Source: Candidatus Abzuiibacterium crystallinum (GTDB taxonomy: Bacteria; Omnitrophota; Omnitrophia; Omnitrophales; Abzuiibacteriaceae). Taken from it: DNA of 40,464 nucleotides. The translations under genes were made by a program, and so were the position numbers. Below the pieces are notes generated by a model. That model saw nothing but the letters and a program-made list of their open reading frames with translations. It ran no database searches and had not been told where the DNA came from. The number at the start of each line of letters is the position of its first letter. Positions within the stretch are counted from its first letter, which is position 1. The stretch is from positions 29,209 to 69,672 of the forward strand of contig PCVY01000003.1 of assembly GCA_002787155.1 (NCBI GenBank), in the 5' to 3' direction. Positions 35,863-40,464 of this stretch are shown one piece after another.

Positions 35863-37137
35863 TTATGCTGTCTTAATGACTGCGTGATCTTTTAAATGTT
35901 GAATTGCTTTTTCGCTGATAATCTGCATTGCCAACGACTCTTTTTGATGCTCTGACTTTTCAAAATGTGCTTCAATTTCCTCGATGGGTCTGCGATACCG
36001 TTGAGCCAGTAAGGCATATTTTTCTTTGTAATCCTGAGGAATTGCCCCAATCTTTTCTTTGAGCGCTATTTCGTCTAGAAGGAAAGAAATGCGCACTTGG
36101 CGCTCCGCTTCCCCTTGCAATTCTTTTCGCAGCTCCTCTTTCTTGCTCGCCTCTGCTTCTTCCTGCAAACCTTGATAACGTAACCGCTGCACGGTTTCTT
36201 CTATCAGCATATCCAGCCGTTTACTTACCATGCGGCGCGGCAAATCAAATTTAGAATTTTTCAGCAATTGATCAATTAAACCATTCTCCAACTCTGCTTC
36301 CTGGTCATGCTTTTTCCGCGCGTTAACTTCCTCTATGATTTTTTTCTTCAATTCATCCAGGGTTTGATACTCGCCAACTTCTTTGGCAAAATCATCATTT
36401 AGAACGGGCATTTCACGGCTTTTAATCTCATGAACTTTCACCTGAAAAAGCGCTTCCTTGCCTGCCATTTCTTTATTCATGTAATTCCCCGGAAATTTAA
36501 CACGCACCTCACGTGCTTCACCCGGCATCACACCGACCAATTGGGTTGAAAACCCCTCCAAAAAGTCTTTTTCCTTTAGCGAAATCATGTCTTCTGATCT
36601 CTTTTCTACCTCTTTGCCGTCAGCCAAACAAACGTAATCACATGTAATAAAATCGCCCATCGCAGCTGGCCTATCTTCAACCGGAACATATTTGGCATGC
36701 GATTCTTGCAATCGCTTCAAGGCATCGCTGATTTCCTGTTCTTCCACCACCACAGGCTTTTGTTTGACCGTTAATCCTTTATATTTGCTAATTTTAATTG
36801 CCGGCCGAACTTCGATATGCGCCTCATATTGCAGGCGGGTCGGTTGAAAATCTATCTTCTCGACGCTAGGGCTGCTGATCGGTGCTAAACCTTTTTCGTG
36901 AAAAGCATTTCGAAGAGAATCCGGTATCAATCGCTTCAGCACTTCCTCGCGCGCTGTTTCCTTGAAATGCAACTCTAAAATGTGACGAGGTGCTTTACCG
37001 GGACGAAATCCCGGAATTTTTGCCGATTTAGCAGCCTCGGTATAAAAAAGATTAAACTCTTTTGCAATCACCTCTTCTGAAACTAAAATGGTAAGTTGTT
37101 TTTCGCAGGAACTGATATCTTTGACAGAAACTTTCAT
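35863..37137 (-). CDS. tig: Trigger factor
   Basis: 424 residues with three parts. The ribosome-binding tail has the signature GFRPGKAP (about residues 43-50). The FKBP-type prolyl isomerase domain lies at about 150-235 (MGDFITCDYVCLADG, GFSTQLVGVMPGEAREV). A long helical C-terminal chaperone region follows. It folds nascent chains at the ribosome exit. It is the first gene of a long minus-strand set that continues into clpP and the serine genes, and lies 50 bp downstream of tRNA-Gly. Confidence 0.95.
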   Translation of the reverse strand: MKVSVKDISSCEKQLTILVSEEVIAKEFNLFYTEAAKSAKIPGFRPGKAPRHILELHFKETAREEVLKRLIPDSLRNAFHEKGLAPISSPSVEKIDFQPTRLQYEAHIEVRPAIKISKYKGLTVKQKPVVVEEQEISDALKRLQESHAKYVPVEDRPAAMGDFITCDYVCLADGKEVEKRSEDMISLKEKDFLEGFSTQLVGVMPGEAREVRVKFPGNYMNKEMAGKEALFQVKVHEIKSREMPVLNDDFAKEVGEYQTLDELKKKIIEEVNARKKHDQEAELENGLIDQLLKNSKFDLPRRMVSKRLDMLIEETVQRLRYQGLQEEAEASKKEELRKELQGEAERQVRISFLLDEIALKEKIGAIPQDYKEKYALLAQRYRRPIEEIEAHFEKSEHQKESLAMQIISEKAIQHLKDHAVIKTA

Positions 37138-37187
37138 GTTAAAACGTTACCCCTTTACTTGCTAGATTTTAAATATGAAAATAAATC

Positions 37188-37259
37188 AGCGAGCGATGGG
37201 ACTTGAACCCACAACATCTTCCTTGGCAAGGAAGTGCTCTACCATTGAGCTACGCTCGC
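37188..37259 (-). tRNA. tRNA-Gly (anticodon GCC)
   Basis: Minus-strand cloverleaf: acceptor GCGAGCG/CGCTCGC, D-arm AGCTCAATGGTAGAGC, anticodon stem-loop CTTCCTTGCCAAGGAAG with GCC, T-arm GTGGGTTCAAGTCCCAT. 72 nt, no encoded CCA. Its 5' third is repeated at 37345-37371. Confidence 0.97.
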
Positions 37260-37265
37260 ACAACT

Positions 37266-37491
37266 AATCAGGCATCAATCGTAGTCTCAATGGTTGTGCC
37301 AACTTTCCTATTTGATCTAATTGATCTTTTATGGTTAGTCGGTACTACCATTGAGCTACGCTCGCACAACTTGGCTGACAACTATCAAATTAAGCACAAG
37401 TGATTCGCAGCTATAGACTTAGGCACCAAAAAACTCATATTATAGCTATTTCCTGACGGTGTGCAACAAAAACACACCTAATATGAACAAT
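37266..37491. other. Intergenic DNA with a tRNA-Gly 5' fragment
   Basis: No gene seen. It contains the 27-bp duplicate of the tRNA-Gly 5' end and the motif AGTCGGTACT (37336-37345), which recurs in the palindromes nearby. Confidence 0.6.
37345..37371 (-). repeat. Direct repeat of the tRNA-Gly 5' end (att-like remnant)
   Basis: 27 nt identical to 37239-37265, covering tRNA-Gly positions 1 to about 21 plus six upstream bases. The rest of the tRNA is absent. Such a partial copy is what remains when an element that integrated inside the tRNA is lost, or it may be a small duplication. Confidence 0.8.
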
Positions 37492-37554
37492 TGCGACAGG
37501 AGGGAGTTGAACTCCCACGGATTACCCCACAAGATCCTAAGTCTTGCGCGTCTG
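37492..37554 (-). pseudogene. 3' fragment of a tRNA-Leu (anticodon UAG)
   Basis: Anticodon stem-loop (CAAGA-CTTAGGA-TCTTG), variable arm, T-arm GGGAGTTCAACTCCC and acceptor 3' strand CTGTCGC plus A are intact, but the 5' acceptor strand and most of the D-arm are replaced by unrelated sequence with AAGTCGGGAC at the junction. 26 nt are identical to the intact tRNA-Leu (37529-37554 versus 37714-37739), while the variable and T arms differ, so it derives from a different tRNA-Leu allele. Confidence 0.8.
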
Positions 37555-37584
37555 TCCCGACTTTCATTAAACTAAATAAAAACC

Positions 37585-37663
37585 AGATTGGGAAGTCGGG
37601 ACTGTCATGGCTTCCAATAAAATTTTAATTGTTAGCCATGGCTGTACTGACTTTCATCAATCT
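37585..37663. repeat. Long imperfect palindrome (repeat family, copy A)
   Basis: Left arm 37585-37612 and right arm 37634-37663 pair imperfectly through AGATTG, AGTC, GAC and CATGGCT blocks around an AT-rich loop. It shares AAGTC(G/A)G(G/T)ACTG with copies B and C. Confidence 0.65.
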
Positions 37664-37676
37664 GATTTTTTGACTT

Positions 37677-37758
37677 TGCGGCGAGAGGGACTTGAACCCC
37701 CACCCCTTGCGGGACAAGATCCTAAGTCTTGCGCGTCTGCCAATTTCGCCACCGCCGC
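37677..37758 (-). tRNA. tRNA-Leu (anticodon UAG)
   Basis: Minus-strand acceptor GCGGCGG/TCGCCGC with discriminator A, D-arm region TGGCGAAATTGGCAGACGCG, anticodon stem-loop CAAGA-CTTAGGA-TCTTG, a long variable arm (class II tRNA) and T-arm GGGGGTTCAAGTCCC. 82 nt, no encoded CCA. Confidence 0.95.
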
Positions 37759-37796
37759 ACAGTTAAAAAATCAGATTTCAAATTAGGAAGTCAGTA

Positions 37797-37843
37797 CTGT
37801 GCTAGCCTCCTATTTCATTAATGTCAATGGTAGGCTAGCGCTG
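37797..37843. repeat. Imperfect palindrome (repeat family, copy B)
   Basis: GCTAGCCT (37801-37808) and AGGCTAGC (37832-37839) form the stem around a 23-nt loop. The flank AAGTCAGTACTGT matches copy A's left arm. The rest of 37759-37992 shows no gene. Confidence 0.6.
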
Positions 37844-37902
37844 CCAATTCCATCCCTGTGCTTCATTAAACAACATTCCATCATATTTGAATAGCGCAGC
37901 AA

Positions 37903-37935
37903 TGGTACCGACTTCATCAATGAAAGTCGGTACCA
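37903..37935. repeat. Perfect 12-bp palindrome (repeat family, copy C)
   Basis: TGGTACCGACTT (37903-37914) and AAGTCGGTACCA (37924-37935) with a 9-nt loop that itself contains CAT/ATG complementarity. No U-tract follows, so it is not an intrinsic terminator. Confidence 0.75.
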
Positions 37936-37992
37936 CCTACTCTCGTTCTCGCATTCCCATGCGTAAATCTAGTAAGAAATAATCAAAAAATT

Positions 37993-38065
37993 TGCCCGCA
38001 GGAGGGGTCGAACCTCCGACCCAGCGATTAAGAGTCGCTTGCTCTACCAACTGAGCTATGCGGGC
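37993..38065 (-). tRNA. tRNA-Lys (anticodon CUU)
   Basis: Minus-strand acceptor GCCCGCA/TGCGGGC, D-arm AGCTCAGTTGGTAGAGC, anticodon stem-loop AGCGA-CTCTTAA-TCGCT (anticodon CTT), T-arm GGAGGTTCGACCCCTCC. 73 nt, no encoded CCA. Its 5' end is 6 nt from the integrase stop codon; a TATAAT (minus strand, 38071-38076) overlaps that stop. Confidence 0.97.
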
Positions 38066-38071
38066 AACAGA

Positions 38072-39250
38072 TTATATTTTGAGAAAAAAAGCCTCCACTT
38101 CGGAAATTGTGCCAGTTTTTGTGCCAAGTGTTTCACGCTCAGCAGACACATTGGGCCTTTGGCATCCCAGCTTGGCGTCCAGCCGTTCAAGCGCCCTTAC
38201 CTTGTGTGCGTTATTTAATTTCGTGTAGCGTAAAACCATTTGGTAGCTCTTATGGCCGCTTAATTCCATGATGGTTTTTACATCATATCCCAAAAGACCA
38301 AGCTGACTGCAAAACGTGTGCCTCAGATGATGGAATACAAACTTTTCCTTTCCGGCTGCGTTCAAACCAGCCTTTTTCACTGCTAGTTCAAGCGGTTTAC
38401 GGAAATCCCACGGCGTCCTGGAGTTGCTTCCCGGAAAAAGAAGGTCGCTATCCGGGTGTTTTTGAATAGACAAAATCGCTTTTTTTACCGACTGGCTCAT
38501 GATCACCTTCCGCGTCTCGCCATTTTTTGTATGTCTGAGCGTAATCAATCCAAAATCATCGTTGTCCCGGATGGAAATATCCTGCCACCTCAAACCCATC
38601 AATTCACCCCGGCGCATGCCGGTTCCAAGTGCAATCACTAAAATCTGTTTAAGCGGATAGCCGGCAGCTGACAGGAGCCGCTTAATTTCGTCCTCATCAA
38701 GAAAACGCTCTCTGGCACGGCCAGACTCGGAGAACTTCAATTTTTGAATCTGTTGACAAGGGTTCGCCACGAGAATGCCTTCTGCAAGCGCTTTGTTGAG
38801 CAAGGCATTGAGTGTTGCAAGCTCCCTGTTCACTGTCGAGGGTTGAACAAGTCTGTCCCCTCTGCTTCCTCTTATATTCACCTGATCTGTAATTCGCTTA
38901 GCCCGATAGTCTGCAATGAGCGCCGGCGTTATGTCCCGAAGTGCCTTGCCGCCAAAGAAGTTCTTAAGCGGTTTAAAAAGGCGTTTCTTGCCGACGGACC
39001 ACGAAACTCTCCCATTTGAATAAGTTGTCAAGTAACGTTCAACGTAACTGGAAAATTGAACTTTTTTCACCTTGGACATGTGAACATAGCTTCCTTCGTC
39101 AATCAAATTCAATTTTTGATTAAGGAGCCGCTCTGCAACCGCTTTGTTCGTTGTTTTGGCAGACTCGCGCTGACGGATGCCATTCAGGCAATAATCCAGA
39201 CACCAGATTCTCCCTCGCTTATAAACCCTGCCCTTGGCATAAGTATCCAT
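38072..39250 (-). CDS. Tyrosine recombinase (phage-type integrase)
   Basis: 392 residues from the ATG at 39250 (GGGAG just upstream; a TTG at 39253 is also open). An N-terminal arm-binding region (about 1-60) and a SAM-like core-binding domain (about 65-180) precede the catalytic domain with the full set of residues: Arg in GTGMRRGEL, Lys in HTKNGE, HHLRHTF, GHKS and the nucleophile Tyr in LRYTKL. It inserts and excises DNA at att sites. It ends 6 nt from tRNA-Lys, the likely attachment gene, lying on the tRNA's 5' side, which is less common than the 3' side. It forms an operon-like set with two small HTH genes upstream. Confidence 0.95.
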   Translation of the reverse strand: MDTYAKGRVYKRGRIWCLDYCLNGIRQRESAKTTNKAVAERLLNQKLNLIDEGSYVHMSKVKKVQFSSYVERYLTTYSNGRVSWSVGKKRLFKPLKNFFGGKALRDITPALIADYRAKRITDQVNIRGSRGDRLVQPSTVNRELATLNALLNKALAEGILVANPCQQIQKLKFSESGRARERFLDEDEIKRLLSAAGYPLKQILVIALGTGMRRGELMGLRWQDISIRDNDDFGLITLRHTKNGETRKVIMSQSVKKAILSIQKHPDSDLLFPGSNSRTPWDFRKPLELAVKKAGLNAAGKEKFVFHHLRHTFCSQLGLLGYDVKTIMELSGHKSYQMVLRYTKLNNAHKVRALERLDAKLGCQRPNVSAERETLGTKTGTISEVEAFFLKI

Positions 39251-39265
39251 CAATCTCCCTTGTCC

Positions 39266-39496
39266 TTAACGGCCAGTCAATTTCTTAAGTTTCTTCATTC
39301 CAGATTCTTCCCAAAAATAGTAGCGCGAAAATAGATCCCGCTTCGGCGCAGCACCGTATCTTTTGAGCTTTCCCGACTTGATCCAACCCAAGATTGTGTT
39401 CCGGTGCACACCCAGCACTTCCGCTACATCACCCACGAGGTATCTCTTTGTCATGTGCAGTTTGAGCAGTTTATTACCAGACGTTCGATACGTCAA
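39266..39496 (-). CDS. Small HTH (excisionase/MerR-like) protein
   Basis: 76 residues with a winged-helix HTH_17-type core: KRYLVGDVAEVLGVHRNTIL, GWIKSGKLKRYG and a Lys-rich end. Such proteins next to integrases act as excisionases or directionality factors. A TTG at 39496 with AAGGA about 9 nt upstream gives the full frame; an ATG at 39454 (MTKRYLVGD) is a shorter option with no ribosome site. It lies 16 nt from the integrase start. Confidence 0.8.
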   Translation of the reverse strand: MTYRTSGNKLLKLHMTKRYLVGDVAEVLGVHRNTILGWIKSGKLKRYGAAPKRDLFSRYYFWEESGMKKLKKLTGR

Positions 39497-39499
39497 ATG

Positions 39500-39712
39500 T
39501 TAATTTCCTTGGCGACGGGCTTCAATCCATTCTTCCACGTCTCGCTGCCTAAACCGGAGGGCGCGACCGAAGCGATAAACCGGAAACGGGAGTCGTTTCT
39601 CGGAAATCATCTCATAGAACCACGCTTTAGACAACGAGGTCCGGCGGCAGAGCTCCTTCATGTTAATGAGTGTGTTATCTGTGTTTTCCAACTTGCCATG
39701 CAATGAAATTTT
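39500..39712 (-). CDS. AlpA-like small HTH regulator/excisionase
   Basis: About 70 residues with the AlpA/HTH_17 pattern NMKELCRRTSLSKAWFYEMI, then KRLPFPVYRFGRALRFRQRD and VEEWIEARRQ. AlpA-type proteins control integrase genes of prophages and islands. I take a TTG at 39712 with AAGGAAAAGG just upstream; the frame is open to a GTG at 39799, but that extension is low-complexity and basic and runs through the palindromic region. It ends 3 nt before the next HTH gene. Confidence 0.78.
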   Translation of the reverse strand, partial: KISLHGKLENTDNTLINMKELCRRTSLSKAWFYEMISEKRLPFPVYRFGRALRFRQRDVEEWIEARRQGN

Positions 39713-39975
39713 CAAGCCTTTTCCTTGGTTCCTTTTTGAATTCTTACGGTTTCGGTAGTTTGAATTTGTCCGACACTGTCGGACGAATATTCCAGACACC
39801 GTCTGGAATTTGTTTTGTAAACTTCTTTTGCAGTCTTTGTTGAATCAGGGAGTTGCGCTCCAAATCCGCCCTGCCAGATGGCAATTCGTCAGACACTGTC
39901 TGACGAATTGGATGCGCAACGTAAAAATGGCAGATGCGTTTGAGGCTGGCCTCGGAGAGGCGCACCTGGCTCACC
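39713..39975. promoter_or_regulatory. Control region with three operator-like palindromes
   Basis: Three palindromes share the core GACAC(T/C)GTC: GTCCGACA-C-TGTCGGAC at 39768-39784, ATTCCAGAC-ACC-GTCTGGAAT at 39789-39809, and CAATTCGTCAGACA-C-TGTCTGACGAATTG at 39883-39911 with 14-bp arms. They lie upstream of the HTH/integrase genes and downstream of the gene at 39976. An 83-codon open frame crosses them but has no coding look. Confidence 0.65.
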
Positions 39976-40365
39976 CTAATGACTGAACCGCTCAAGCGAG
40001 TGGGTAAGCAACCTCAGAGAGTTCAAAAGATTGGTTGATTCCCGTATCATCTGACGGGCCTCGATGGGGCCTGATAAAAACCTCTCTTCCCCGTAAGCGT
40101 AAAGAGCTCGAGCGGTCATCGGCCGCATTCTGGGGACAGCCGCTTGAATAGGCTGTCCTCCCTGCGTCATCTGACCCGTAAACGAAGCTTGAATGAACTC
40201 GACACCTTGATTTAAAACAGAAAGCGTGGCAAGTGCCAAAAAAAGCACAAGACCCATGCTTAATCCGCTTTGAATCAACCTTCGAATTCGATTAAATAAC
40301 CCCGTCAAAACTGTCTGACATGAAGGGGTAACCATGTATCTCGGACTAATCTCTATCTGATTCAT
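39976..40365 (-). CDS. Hypothetical single-pass membrane protein
   Basis: 129 residues from the ATG at 40365 (GGGAG 6 nt upstream). A basic N-terminal stretch (FNRIRRLIQSG) and one hydrophobic segment (LSMGLVLFLALATLSVL, about residues 36-52) are followed by a soluble helical C-terminus (ARQMIRESTNLLNSLRLLTH). The topology suits a type II membrane protein. No family recognised. It is cargo or control gene of the integrated element. The 99 bases beyond it to the window edge show only a 31-codon open frame of doubtful value. Confidence 0.55.
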   Translation of the reverse strand: MNQIEISPRYMVTPSCQTVLTGLFNRIRRLIQSGLSMGLVLFLALATLSVLNQGVEFIQASFTGQMTQGGQPIQAAVPRMRPMTARALYAYGEERFLSGPIEARQMIRESTNLLNSLRLLTHSLERFSH

Positions 40366-40464
40366 CACTGTCTCCCGGCTTTATCGCCAAATTAGCCCCA
40401 GGTTTACGGACTGGGCATTTGTTTTTTATATGTTTCTTCATGGTATTGGGCAAAAACCGGGGGG

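Noticed and set aside
37239..37940. CRISPR-like repeats
   Set aside because: Repeats are few, unevenly spaced, derived from tRNA or palindromes, and there are no cas genes.
39744..39995. 83-codon minus-strand open frame crossing the palindromes
   Set aside because: It runs through three perfect palindromes and into the next gene, has no good start context and no protein-like pattern.
40346..40441. 31-codon minus-strand frame before the last gene
   Set aside because: Short, basic, overlaps the start of the gene at 40365 and has no ribosome site; it could not be supported so close to the window edge.

Overview
The window looks like part of a Gram-negative bacterial chromosome. The evidence is an Mla-type lipid transport cassette (mlaE, mlaF, mlaD-like), a non-mevalonate isoprenoid gene (dxr) beside uppS, cdsA and rseP, and many signal peptides. 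The order tig-clpP-aminotransferase-serA-purA-uppS-cdsA-dxr-rseP-proS-gltA-mla is reminiscent of Omnitrophota/PVC-type genomes. That placement is an inference from gene order and was not tested.

Layout. (1) 1-4064, minus strand: a very large SpvB/FG-GAP/RHS (YD-repeat) surface or toxin-like protein that runs off the left edge. It is preceded by a near-consensus promoter and a 200-nt leader with two copies of an intrinsic terminator. (2) 4247-6085, minus: small helical proteins of unknown function. A GEMM-type (c-di-GMP-I) riboswitch with an overlapping terminator stands in front of three of them. (3) 6237-7583, plus: a duplicated XRE-cupin regulator. (4) 7580-13969, minus: a compact operon encoding an acyl carrier protein, a Cys-rich protein, a receiver, two hot-dog thioesterases, an ICMT-like membrane methyltransferase, a multi-TM GAF histidine kinase and two receiver-only proteins. 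This reads as a possible system for making and sensing an acyl-derived signal. (5) 14244-18586, minus: an operon with a secreted transglutaminase-like/TPR protein, a secreted orphan RHS C-terminal tip, and small membrane or secreted proteins. Two of these show decay: one has an in-frame TGA and one is a deleted paralogue. (6) 18721-19074: a double ribbon-helix-helix-like protein at the edge of a 5'-truncated comEC. (7) 19140-37137: the conserved chromosomal block, with comEC and an aminotransferase on plus and mla, gltA, proS, rseP, dxr, cdsA, uppS, purA, serA, aminotransferase, clpP and tig on minus. (8) 37188-38065: tRNA-Gly(GCC), tRNA-Leu(UAG) and tRNA-Lys(CUU), interleaved with tRNA fragments and palindromic repeats. 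(9) 38072-40464: the integrase end of an integrated element, with a tyrosine recombinase, two small HTH proteins, operator-like palindromes and a one-TM protein.

How the genes work together. The core block combines envelope biogenesis (isoprenoid precursor, undecaprenyl phosphate, CDP-diacylglycerol, Mla transport, site-2 protease) with serine and purine synthesis and protein folding or quality control. The left half is accessory: RHS proteins, signalling operons and remnants bounded by a broken comEC. The right end is a tRNA integration hotspot. The most novel-looking parts are the ACP/thioesterase/methyltransferase/kinase operon and the second-messenger riboswitch driving unknown genes.
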